From positions 199,035-263,034 of the forward strand of contig NW_005200803.1 in NCBI RefSeq assembly GCF_000372725.1: a DNA stretch of 64,000 nucleotides, read 5' to 3'. How positions within the stretch are numbered: the first letter of the stretch is position 1; every line of letters begins with the position of its first letter. Source of the stretch: Emiliania huxleyi CCMP1516 (Eukaryota > Haptophyta > Isochrysidales > Noelaerhabdaceae). The notes under the pieces were generated by a model, which ran no database searches, had not been told where the DNA came from, and worked only from the letters and a program-made list of their open reading frames with translations. Shown one piece after another: positions 12,717 through 23,700 of this stretch. The position numbers were made by a program, and so were the translations under genes.

Positions 12717-13784
12717 TCAGTGTGTGCTGGGCCTCCTGCGGCGCCGCCGCCGACCCCTCACTGACGAGGCTGAGCCGGCCTCGTACCGCCGTGGGCCGCC
12801 TCCCCCCGCGCCCGGCGCACGGGCGGCCTCGATCCGCCCCGCCAACTCGAGGTAGCGACGGCGCCGCGCCTCCTCCGCACCGGCCGGCTGGTCCCTCCCG
12901 CCACCGCCCTCCCCACCGCCGCCGCCCTCCTCCCCGCCGCCTTCCCCGCCGCCGCCTTTCCCGCTGCCGCCGCCCGCCTCTGCACCGTCGCTGTCGCTGC
13001 ACACGTCCGCGCCGTCGCTGCCGCTGCCCCCGGCGCCTCCGCCGCCGGCGACCGCATCCTCGCTGCGCGCGCGCCGCAGCTCGCGCTGCACGACAGTGTA
13101 CGCTGCACGGTCGGGATGCGACGCGAGCCGGCGACCGTACCGCGGCGCAAAGGGGAAGCAGCTGCCGCGGTGGCAGCCGCTGGGCCCGTGTCGCAGGAGT
13201 AGGCGCATGTGCTGTCTGCTCGGCCAACCGAGGTTGGTGGGCAAGTCCCACAGGCCGTGGCGCCGCCCTAGCGACCGCATCGCAACCTCGTGCGCCACCG
13301 ACGCGACGATGGAGGCAGCGGCGACGCACGCCTCGGACTGGTCGCAGCGAACGTGCGCCTCGCCGCGCAGGCCCGCAGGCACCGCCTCGCCGTCCACCAG
13401 GTAGTAGAAGCACGAGCGACATGCTTTCCGCTCCAGCCTCGCCGCCGCCAGCCGCATCGCCGCGTGAGCGGCGGCTTGCGGTCCGAGCGAGTCGACGGCT
13501 CTGTGGTCGACTGCGGCGCACGACCACAGCACACGTGGCGCGGCGCGCAACCGCTCGTACGCGTCGAGCCGGGCGGCGCGGGAGAGCGACTTGCAGTCGC
13601 CAGCCGGAAGCCAGGCGGCCGCGTCCTCGCTCTCTGGGAGAAGGACGGCGGCGGCAACAACGGGCCCAGCTATGGCTCCAACGCCACACTCGTCGAGCCC
13701 GGCGACGTGGGGGTGGGTACGCCGTAGGTGCCGCTCTGTCGTGCGAGACAGGAGGCCGTGGCAGGCCGCAGCGATCCTGAGCAT
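12717..13784 (-). CDS. Ribonuclease HII
   Basis: A single-exon 355-residue frame. Family motifs in order: AGLDECGVGAIAGPVVAAAV (first catalytic Asp-Glu), GDCKSLSRAARLDAYERL (usual D-S-K-x-L-S), YYLVDGEAVP (catalytic Asp), and DQSEACVAAASIVASVAHE (usual D-x-S-x-x-IAAASI-x-AK-V). The enzyme removes RNA primers and single ribonucleotides from DNA. The ATG at 13784 (MLRIAAACHGLLS) is preferred; an upstream ATG would add a tail without motifs. Two changes stand out: the GRG loop that senses the RNA-DNA junction reads GVG, and the Lys of AAASI-x-AK is Ser. After the catalytic core come low-complexity Gly-rich blocks and an Arg-rich tail. The N-terminus could be an organellar leader but is not diagnostic. 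The gene converges on the plastid-type gene, about 300 bp away. Confidence 0.88.
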   Translation of the reverse strand: MLRIAAACHGLLSRTTERHLRRTHPHVAGLDECGVGAIAGPVVAAAVLLPESEDAAAWLPAGDCKSLSRAARLDAYERLRAAPRVLWSCAAVDHRAVDSLGPQAAAHAAMRLAAARLERKACRSCFYYLVDGEAVPAGLRGEAHVRCDQSEACVAAASIVASVAHEVAMRSLGRRHGLWDLPTNLGWPSRQHMRLLLRHGPSGCHRGSCFPFAPRYGRRLASHPDRAAYTVVQRELRRARSEDAVAGGGGAGGSGSDGADVCSDSDGAEAGGGSGKGGGGEGGGEEGGGGGEGGGGRDQPAGAEEARRRRYLELAGRIEAARAPGAGGGGPRRYEAGSASSVRGRRRRRRRPSTH

Positions 13785-15373
13785 CGACGCGCGGTGCTGG
13801 AGCCTTCCTTCGACCCAGCGTTCACAAAAAGAATTCAATCGGCAGACGGGCGCGCGCGTGTGATTCCTGTTTCGCCTTCCCATCAATCAATCAATCAAAC
13901 CCTGGTTGTGTCGCCCCACTCTCGCGCTGTTCGCTCGCCAGTGTGGAGGGCATGGCCGCGGAGGAGGCGAGTACGCGCTTGCCAGGCCTTCTCTCTCTCT
14001 CTCTCTCTCTCTCCAGGCCTTCCGCAGACAGCCTCTTGGGCAGACTGAGGGTCGGCTTTGCGTGGCGTGGCCCGTGCGCTGCGCTGCGCAAAGCTGCGGG
14101 TGCTGAGGGAGCATCCTGTGCTTCCTTTGGGAAGTGCGCACCTCCTGCAGCTGGTGGAAGGCCGTGCCGCCGCTCGCCTGCTCCGTGGACAGGGCGGGGA
14201 GGCGACGCCGCAGCGCCGCAGCGTCCGCTGCACGCCGGTGCAGCTCTCTGCTGCCTGGTGAGCAGCCTGCTGGAGCTGTGCGCGGTGTTTGTGAGGCGGC
14301 TCTGGCGCTGTGGTGCCTGCCGCGGCGAGTGGCGCGAGGCACGCGCGGCGCCGCGCGTGGCCTGGACGGTAGCCAGAGAGCGCGCTCGATGAGCCAGCCG
14401 GCGCGGCGCGAGCGCCGTGCAAGCTGGCACATCGTCTGCATGCTGCCGTCGTTCTCTGGTTGACGGCGGTCAATCTCGTGGTTGCCAATCGGCGGGCTTT
14501 GTGACGCCGTTTACGCAATGGATTTGCGTTCGTTTTTTCTTTTCGTTTGTTTTTTCTTCTTCTTTTTCTTTTGCGCGGCGACGGAGGGGGGGGCGGACGG
14601 GCGCTGCCTTAGCGTCATCACCGCGCGACGCGCTCGCCACGCCTCACCCGGGCAAAAGGAACGATCGCGCGCCGCCGCCGCCCGCCTCGCCTTGCCTTCC
14701 CCTGCGCCTGCCCCTGCGCCTCGCCTCGCCTTGCAGCCGCGCACGCGCACACGCGCGCGCTCGCGTCGGGCCGCGGCCGTCGCCCGCGTTCGCTACGGCG
14801 AAGCAACCCTCCACGCGAGTTTCGAACCGGGAGAGCCAAAAGGCAAAAGCTCCCGGCTCGAACCGCGAACGGTTCAACCACCGCCGCTGGCGGTTCTTGC
14901 AAAGGCATTCAGGGGCAGCGCCTCATATAACGTGAAATAGTGCGAGCGCGCGAGATACTCACCCGACCCACCGTGCCCTCGCGAAAGAGATCTCGTGCCG
15001 CGCGCGCTCGCACACGCCGCCCGAGAGCACTCCCACCCCCGCCGCCCTCGCAAGCTCACAGGTTGAGTTGAGGAGAAGCAGCTGAGGGAGATCAAAGCGG
15101 GAGAAGGCGGCACGGCGGCGGCGGCGCGGCGCCCCCACATCCCCATCCGCCTCCGGGCGTGAGTGTCCCCCCAGCGTCTGCTTGAGAGCAGACGCTCCGG
15201 TAATCAGGCCGAGAGTACCAGGCAGTTTTATTTCGAGGTCCGAGTGGGAGGCGGCCACAGAGTCGTCCACTCGCGAGCCCTCTTCGAGATATCGAGAGGG
15301 TCCGCGGCCGAGCCAAAGGACGACCTCCGGCTGGCCGCTGCAGAGCCGCCGCCTCAACCGCTTCCGCGGCCAC
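13785..15373. other. No assignable gene; CT and T-rich tracts
   Basis: Several GC-driven frames overlap on both strands but none shows a family motif. A (CT)n tract lies at about 13988-14014 and a T-rich run at about 14535-14573. Around 14815-14880 two GGTTCGA-like boxes occur on the minus strand, but no complete tRNA can be folded around them. Confidence 0.4.
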
Positions 15374-16555
15374 TCAGAAACCTGCCAGCGCATCCGCCAG
15401 CTCGGACTTCGTCTCCGAGCTATCCTCAGCCGCGGCAGTCGCCGCCGCCTTGGCTCGCCCCTGCCGGCCGCGCGCGATCGCCTGCAGCTGTATCGCTGCC
15501 GTCGCCTCCGCCTCCGCCACCAGTCGTCTCAGTCGCACCACCTTCGCTGCCACCGCCTCGGGCGCGGCGCATGCCGCCGCCGCACACGCCGGCTCCGACG
15601 CCACCCTCGCCGCCGCCACCAACTCCGCCGTACACGGTAGATTGCGGAACTCGGCAGGCGACGCCGGCTGGGGCTGCGCGTTGGAGCTCAAGGTGCGCCG
15701 CTCGTCGATGCCCTCCTCCGCCATCTGCGTCCATTGCGACGCGAGCCGGCGCCACGGCCGCTCACGGATGCATCTCTCGGCCACCCGGGCCCACACCACC
15801 ACCAACGCCGCCCCAAGCATCCAGACCGCCGTGGAGTAGGCGGCGGCACCCAGCAGAACGCCAGTGGCTTCAACTGCGCCTGGCGGAGAGGGCGGCGGCG
15901 CCAGCGGCGGTGTAGACGGAGGTGGCGGGGACTGCGGTGGCGATCTGGGCGGTAGCGCTGGTGGTGGCGGCGGCAACGACGGTGGCGGTGGCGGCGGTGG
16001 CGATGGCGAGGGTGGCGGCGGGAAGGGCGACGGCGGCAGTGGTGGCGGCGGCGATGGTGGGGACTGCGGTGGCGGGCTGGGCGGTGGCGGTAGAGGTGGC
16101 GGTGGTGGCGGCGACAGTGGTGATGGCGGCGGTGGTTGCGAGGGAGGCAGCGGTGGCGGCGGCGGCGGTGATGGCGGGGGTTGGGGCGGCGGTAACGGCG
16201 GCGACGGCGGCGACGGTGGCGACGGCGGTGGCGGCCGAGGGAGGGGAGGCGCCGGCAGGTGAGTCACCTCCCCGTTGAAAGCCATTGTCTCTCCGCGAAA
16301 GACGCTCTGTCCCGGGGCGGGCTTGATGCGACATGCGTGCTCGCCCATCGGGAGGACGTGCAGTATCGGCTCCTTGTGGAGTTCACACATATTCTCGGGC
16401 CCGACGCTGTAATCGATGGCGAGGCAATCAGGAAGATTGTCACACGCCTGCTGGCAGACTACCTCACTCACGCCCGGAAGCTCGTCCACCGACCCTCGCG
16501 CGCCGAGTTCGACTCGGCAAGCACCGCGCTTGCCTCCGAAGAGAGGCCACAGCAT
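15374..16555 (-). CDS. PAN/Apple-like ectodomain, Pro-rich stalk, membrane helix and IQ motif
   Basis: A 393-codon frame. Residues about 13-85 hold a Cys pattern of PAN/Apple type (CRVELG, VCQQACDNLPDCLAIDY, MCELHKEP, HACRIK). Residues about 105-228 are a hydroxyproline-type stalk of PP, SPP and LPP repeats like those of algal wall proteins. A single hydrophobic helix follows (GVLLGAAAYSTAVWMLGAAL). The C-terminal part contains IQLQAIARGRQGR, a good match to the calmodulin-binding IQ motif. This reads as a wall-spanning surface protein with an extracellular adhesion domain and a possible Ca2+/calmodulin-responsive tail (inference). The first codon directly follows an AG in a pyrimidine-rich context (CCCTCCCCCTAG), and no signal peptide is present in this exon, so an upstream exon probably supplies it. 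Confidence 0.7.
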   Translation of the reverse strand: MLWPLFGGKRGACRVELGARGSVDELPGVSEVVCQQACDNLPDCLAIDYSVGPENMCELHKEPILHVLPMGEHACRIKPAPGQSVFRGETMAFNGEVTHLPAPPLPRPPPPSPPSPPSPPLPPPQPPPSPPPPPPLPPSQPPPPSPLSPPPPPPLPPPPSPPPQSPPSPPPPLPPSPFPPPPSPSPPPPPPPSLPPPPPALPPRSPPQSPPPPSTPPLAPPPSPPGAVEATGVLLGAAAYSTAVWMLGAALVVVWARVAERCIRERPWRRLASQWTQMAEEGIDERRTLSSNAQPQPASPAEFRNLPCTAELVAAARVASEPACAAAACAAPEAVAAKVVRLRRLVAEAEATAAIQLQAIARGRQGRAKAAATAAAEDSSETKSELADALAGF

Positions 16556-16610
16556 CTAGGGGAGGGTGTGTACTTCCAGTCGGCTTCCGCGGCGCCGTTC
16601 ACGTAAACGC

Positions 16611-17549
16611 TCTGCCAGGGGCCCCTCCACTCGCCTGCACCTGCTCGAACCCTGAGCACTGTGCAGCGTTGCACGCGTTGCATGAATGCACGTTGAGTTG
16701 AACTCAAATGCACGAAGGTGGTAATAGTTATTGTCTTGAGTATTGCGCGTCTCTCGACCGAGAGCGCTAGCCTCTACCCCTTCGGTCCGTCGAATCTCGG
16801 CGCGGCAGATGCGACGCCGAGACTGACGAAACCTCCCTGGTGGTGGGCTGCTGAGCCGACCGAGAGCGCTAGCCTCTACCCCTTCGGTCCGTCGAATCTC
16901 GGCGCGGCAGATGCGACGCCGAGACTGACGAAACCTCCCTGGTGGTGGGCTGCTGAGCCTCCCCCACACACAAGAACACCACAGGGACACCGTGACACAC
17001 TAGACAACACATGCCACGAGGCGGGATGAGACTAGATGTCTCGGACGAGACTCGTCACTCGACGGAAACCAAGTAATGAACATCGGGTTGCTGCGCGGCG
17101 GGTCAACCCCATTATGCGCAGTCATCCAGATGTCATCTGCACCTAAAAGAGTCGCCGGCGTGGGCGGGAGGGGCGACTGTATCTGGTAGGCGCGGTAGCG
17201 GTAGACGGGCGAGCCACAGCTGGCAAGATGCGGATCGACATAGACCTTGCTCGAGCCGCGGCGAGCCGAAAGTGGAGCGTGTCAGGATCGGCGCCTCGGC
17301 TGTGAACTGACCTCGCTGTGAATGTCACCGCCGTCACAGACACTATTGTCCATGAATGGTAAGACTGATAGTAGAGTAGAATCGGGTCGAGCGACCGGCC
17401 CAGTCGACCGTCCCCTCCCCTCAGCAGAGCGGGCGAGAATCCTAACGGATTCACGCCTCCTCTGCCAGGGGCCCCTCCACTCGCCTGCACCTGCTCGAAC
17501 CCTGAGCACTGTGCAGCGTTGCACGCGTTGCATGAATGCACGTTGAGTT
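16611..17549. repeat. Segment bounded by a ~90-bp direct repeat, with a 2 x 102-bp tandem inside
   Basis: The sequence at 16611-16700 recurs in direct orientation at about 17460-17549. Between the copies, 16756-16857 is repeated exactly or nearly so at 16858-16959 (102-bp period). No coding capacity is recognised. It could be a small element with terminal direct repeats or a local segmental duplication. Confidence 0.75.
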
Positions 17550-18819
17550 GGTGTAGGTTCACACACAACCCCGCGGACCCAAGACGCACAAGCACGGGTC
17601 AGCTCGGGTCAGAATGGGTTGCGACCGCTCCTGAAGCAAAATTCTTTCGTGCTAGAAAGTTGCGCGAAATATCGAAAGAGGGAGGTCATGCTCACGCTGT
17701 TTGGCTCTACGTCGGCTCTACGCCTTCGTCGCGTGCGCCTCTACGACGCCGCGGGCAGGCGGTGGCCCCGCCCCTCGCCGCGGTCACTCTTCCCACCCAA
17801 CGGCTCCTCTGGCGTGCGCCGACCCGTGGACCGCGGGCGGTGCCAGCGCAGGGGCGCGTGGTGAGGAGAGCTTGAGAGCGCCACGCCGTGTGAAACTGAA
17901 CCTGAAGCTTTCGCCCCCCCCCACCCCCCCACCCTATTTCTTATTCTTTCGACACAAAATTCTTTTCTCGCACACACACCTGGCGAAACGGCACCACCCA
18001 GTAAACACGTATGGTCCGACACATCTAAAAGTGAAAGGGGGGGGGAGGGGAGAAGCACTCTTGAGGGGAAAACATTGGACCGTCAGGAGCGGCCGCACAC
18101 TGCTCGGTACCCCCCCTGCACACCTAAGCCCATGGCCGACCCCCCCCCCCCCCCCCTAGCAGCAGAGCTCTGCCTGTGGGGGGTGCTGGCATCTCTGTGC
18201 AGACAGCAGTTGTAAGTAGCATGCGTTCCAGTGGCGAGAATTTATGGTCGGCACCAAAATCAGTGGTCTCACCGGCGGGCCCTCCTATGCCAGCCGGGCG
18301 GTGCGGGGCACGCCAGCCTCTCTTCTACGCCTCTCGTGCCTCGCGGTGCCTCTGCTTCAAGGAGGGAAGATACGGCTCTCGCAGCTGTGGCACAGCGGAG
18401 AGCACAGCGGGCGGTACAAGTCCATCAGATATGGTTCCCTATCTTCGCATGCTCGTTGTTGGTGATATCCGCGCGAGGTCATACGCCACAGGCCAGCAAT
18501 CACTCGGCGATGAGACTACTGATTTGGCGCGACGCTCTGACACCGAGTGTTGCTCGACGCTGCGACACCGCCGAGTACCGCGTGCAGCGCTCAACCTCGC
18601 GGAGTACACCTCTCGCTATCATCCCGCTTCGTCCATCTCCAGATTGTCTCTCGTCCATCTCCAGATTGTCTGGCGTCTGAACCTTCTAGAGGCGGAGGGA
18701 CGGCGGGAGAGGACGGTGGTGCGGGCGGTGATGATGATGTGGCCATTGGCCGCCGCCGCGTCCTCTTTGCGAGCGCTCTCGGCTTCCGTCCCTTTTTACG
18801 CTTGTCCCCCCCCTTGCTA
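17550..18819. other. No assignable gene
   Basis: Overlapping frames show no motif. The stretch holds a 28-base block at 17593-17620 that recurs perfectly at 62654-62681, a run of 18 C at about 18138-18157, and a 22-bp tandem pair near 18630-18671. Confidence 0.4.
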
Positions 18820-18889
18820 GTGTGTCTGACTTTCACCGGACCAGGACAGAAAAAGAAAGAAAGAAAACAGACAACCCAAGGACCAGGAC

Positions 18890-19010
18890 AGGGTGCCCCC
18901 GAGTTCATTTTATAACCAGGACAATAAATAAATAAATAAAACGGGCACGCCAAACGAGGGGTGGGAGAAGGACAGGGTCCCCACCTGCACGAGCAGGATC
19001 TTGTAAGGAC
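18890..19010 (+). mobile_element. Retroposon 3'-end-like sequence with (AATA)n tail
   Basis: GTGCCCCCGAGTTCATTTTA at 18893-18912 matches the 3' end of the truncated LINE at 43406-44081 (there read on the minus strand). Here it is followed within 20 bases by AATAAATAAATAAATAAA. The part after the tail is related to 8270-8378. No coding region is attached. Confidence 0.45.
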
Positions 19011-19444
19011 GATCAGGGAAACAGGGGAACGGGAGCGGGGAGCGCATCGCGACACGGAGGGGGGCTGGGCAGGGTTCACCCACACGACAGGGTCCCAGGG
19101 ATTCCTCTCTCGTATAGGACCGGTTGCACCCGGCGGCACGGGGGCAGGCGCGGGCCTCCTACTGGTTGCGCTCTCCTAGTTCTCCTGCTCCTGACAAGGG
19201 ACAGCGACAGGCTCGCAGCACGGTGGACTCCCTATTCCACTGGCGATCTCTCTCGACTAGCGACCTTCCTCCGGCTTCTCACCAGCAGTCTCTCACTACC
19301 ACGGGCAACTGACAGAGGCGGCCAAAAGGCTCACGCGGGTGGCAGGGCGGTGATAGGAGTCTCCCACTCTGTGGGCTTCGCTAGAGGTGCGGCCCCTGCG
19401 CGTGTCCTCGCCCTTTTGCGGTCTTGAAGGGGAAGGGGAAGGGG

Positions 19445-20310
<866 letters not shown>

Positions 20311-20799
20311 ATGGGCACGGAGTCCTCGGTCTCTGCATTCGTTCGCCTTGAACTCACCGACAGCGCGGGATGGGACGTTCTGCTGGCATGGATCAGAAGC
20401 GGCGAGGCAGAAGTTCAAGAGTCCCGCGAAACGCTGCTACTGGTTGCCGCAGGCGCTACGGCCCCAGGCCGCGTCCACGATAAGAAGCACGTAGTCGAGC
20501 TGCTCCTGCGTCACGATGCCAACCCCAATCATCAAGACGACCATGGCCGGAGTGCGCTCATACGGGCCGCACATTGTGGTGACGAGATGGTGGTTGAGTT
20601 GCTGCTGCAGTTCGGTGCAGAGGTCGATGCGAGCGGGATGGGACGTTCCGCGCTGATTATCGCTGCGCAACGCGGCTTCGAGCGTGTGGTCGAAGTGCTG
20701 CTGCGGCATGGTGCGGATACCAACCAACAGGTCAGTGCCCAGATCAGTGCCGATCAGGCTCGCTTGGAGCTGGCATCGTTAAAGGCGCTACCGCGCTGA
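20311..20799 (+). CDS. Ankyrin-repeat protein
   Basis: A 162-residue frame from an ATG. About three ankyrin repeats are visible from about residue 55: KKHVVELLLRHDANPNHQDD, GRSALIRAAHCGDEMVVELL with FGAEVDASG, and GRSALIIAAQRGFERVVEVL with RHGADTN. Ankyrin repeats mediate protein binding; no other domain is present. The last repeat stops abruptly, so further exons or a truncated copy are possible. Its stop codon overlaps the 3' end of the large minus-strand gene by 12 bp, so the two genes converge tail to tail. Confidence 0.75.
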   Translation: MGTESSVSAFVRLELTDSAGWDVLLAWIRSGEAEVQESRETLLLVAAGATAPGRVHDKKHVVELLLRHDANPNHQDDHGRSALIRAAHCGDEMVVELLLQFGAEVDASGMGRSALIIAAQRGFERVVEVLLRHGADTNQQVSAQISADQARLELASLKALPR

Positions 20800-23700
20800 T
20801 GCTCGCCGGAAGAGGTTGTAGGTCGGATAGGCCGTTTTACGACCGTTTGGAGCGCTGACACCCGTCTGCTGGTCGAGCACCTTGTAAACCCCATCTCCAT
20901 GCTCGCAGGAGAAGGTCCACGAGATGGGGTCTCGACTTGGCATGTCGTTGGCGGTATAGAGCTTGTACGACGCGACGGCGCTTGTGATGGACGGTGAGAG
21001 CGTGAGAGTGACGACGACATTGGTTGAGGAGGTGGAGCAGCAGTTCTTGGTGTTGACGCTGCCATCGATGAGCTTGAGCGAGCCCTCTTGTGCGTTCTTA
21101 TCTCCACCCACGTTGCTGACGCAGTCCGTCACGGAGAGCTGTGACCCGCTGCTCTCGTAAAGCCAGATCTCACTCAACTGCCACTGGCTTCGAGCTGTGC
21201 CCCCTCGCGACTGGGTGAACTCGAATCGGCACTTGGACGGAGCTATGGGAGGCGATGCATACTCAAACTCCGGCCCCAAAGGCTGTATTGCTGTATTGTC
21301 ATTGGAGAACGCAAGCGTCTTCGCGATCGCACGGCGGATGATGAAGTTACCAAACGGGTGCGCATCGCCGATCTGATCATCAGGCGAGCCGAAGTTGCTA
21401 CTCCAGTCGATCCCGGTGGGGACCCCGAGGCACGCCGCGAGAGACTCGCTCCCGGGGAACGTGATTCCGATGCCGACCTTGACGTGCGGGTAGGGCACAT
21501 AGACCCACACACCGATCTGGGCGTAAATGCTGTATCCGGACCCCTGCGTTTGGGCAAGCGCGACCTGGTCCGGTTCATATTCGATGTAGGGCGTCAGCTG
21601 CGTGTTGAGCTTCTCGCAAAGGCCGGTCAGCCCCGAAGTGGTTGCCGCGCCGCACAGTGCCAGGTCTGCGCCGACCTTGGCCTCCCACCTGACGCCCGCC
21701 TCTCCAGAGACGACGACCACAACGGCGATGTAGGCCTCCAGGAGAAAGTTGATGTAAACGTAAGCGCCCACACTCACCGAGAGGCTCGCAGACACAGCGC
21801 CCTGGGCGGTCAGAGTGACGCCATCTCCAGCTTCCGACCTCTCTGCGACGCTGGAGCCGCTACCATCCATCGTGATTGTCCAGCTGCGATGGTAGCCGAC
21901 CCGGCCCTCGACGACCGCCTGGCCCTGAAAGCTGGCGCGCATCTCGAGTGGCAGCCCCATCTCGAATGTCGAGGTGAGGCCAAAGCCTAGGAGGAGTGGC
22001 ACGACACTTAATGGCAGCGTTTTGCGAAACCTCACCTTTTCGCCGAGCAAGTGCTCCATCAGGTCCAGTTGGCGATGCTCTTCCATTGCGAAGGCTGCTT
22101 CCGCCTTGATCGCCACAGACGCCTTGAGCGTAAACTTTGTGACGATCTTACCAATCTCCGGGTAGCCGGCTTGCTCCGTCATCCGGCGGCGGCCGATGTC
22201 CTTAAATCGAGCGACAGCAGCATCAGCGAGCTTCTCTCGGATAATCTGCTCGCCGCGCTGGAGCGCGTCCAACATCAGGGTGCTGTGGAGAGTGGCGTCC
22301 TTGTGCGCTTCGTGAAGCCGGCGGTGGCCATCGCCACTGACGTTCCGCAAGGCGGTGACTGCGATCTCGTGCAATACGGTTCGCGCGGTTTCGACCTCTG
22401 CAAGACGGCGACGGCAGCCGATCCCTTCTTTTACCGTAGTTTGTACTTCGTCGACAAACCCGAGGATCGGGTCTACGACCTGTGTGTTGAGCCAATTTGC
22501 CGCAGTAGTCTTGATGAATTGGGAAAGCCCGGAGCAGTCGATTTCTGTGCTCACGATTTGCATGCACGCGTTGAAGGTCACACCCGCACTCACCTTGAGA
22601 ACCTTCTCGCCGTTGCGAGTGATGCCCAGCGGCTCTATCTCTCGCATTGCAAACACCGACTTCGCCGCACAAGATGCGTCCGCGCCCTCTGGGACCAGGC
22701 AGATTTCTCCAATCTTCTGGAGACTTTCCAGCACAAAATTCTGCACCACGTTGCAGCCAAAGTTAACGAGAGGCGCTAGCAGCCTGTTGGTCAGCGCCTT
22801 CACGAGCCCATCGAGTGCATCCTTAATCGAGTCGCGGAGTTCGTCCACAACGCTGCAAACTGCCTTAACGCCAGCATTATAGGCAGCATTAACGGCAGTC
22901 GTGCCTGCATTATAGGCCGTCGTGGCCGTGTACACGACCGCCCTTCCAAGCCCCCAAAAAAGGCGGCGCCGGGAAAGGTGGCGGCGGGCGTGGCGGAAGC
23001 CACTCGAGTGGTCCGAGTGGTTGTGCACGAGTTCAAACATCTCGCGTCCGGGAAGAATGAGGTTGTTCATGAGTTGAGTGATGCCGTTCGTGTCGAGGGA
23101 CTCGCCAAGCGGGGTGACAAGATCGCCAAGCGCAGCCATATTTGCCTGCGTCAACGGCTGGAGTTCAACCCACAGATCGTCGTCGTCGAGCTCGTTGTCA
23201 TGGTGGTCCTGAATCGAGAAGACGCCGACACCCGGCATCTTCTTGTGGTTGGTCTCAAGGAGGACGATGCCGAGTTTTACTTCGAAGATGCGCTGTGTCT
23301 GCGGCGTGTGGGGGGTACGGGGTCAGGGAAGCAGGGGCGAGGGGTGTGAGCTAGTGTATCAGCCGCGCCTTTGACACGTTGGCGAGGTCCTCCGGATTGT
23401 TCAACGTCCAATAGGAGTCCTCCGGATTCGAGGTCGGTTGAACGCCATAGACGGATACGGAGCGCCGGGAGGACCAGCCAGTGATTTGAAACTCGACAAC
23501 GGCGTCCTGCAGACCGAGGCGAAGCTTCGTACAGTCTTCGAGTTCTTCCGCCGACGCCCTCAGGAGCCCGCGGGCAAGCTCTTCGACGTCGACGTCCACC
23601 TTGTACTCGGCGGCCTGCGTCGAGACCGCGGCACCGTTGGCGTCAACGAGCACGCCGCTCGTGTCTGTCGCCGCCGCCGTCGCCAACGCGCCGCCATTGG

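Noticed and set aside
14790-14880. tRNA gene
   Set aside because: Two GGTTCGA boxes resemble a T-arm, but no acceptor stem, D-arm or anticodon arm can be formed around them.
15864-16278. Plus-strand Gly-rich or Ala/Val-rich protein
   Set aside because: Complement of the Pro-rich stalk of the minus-strand surface protein.
21358-22779. Plus-strand frames of 210 and 242 codons
   Set aside because: Antisense to exon 4 of the large minus-strand gene; no motifs.
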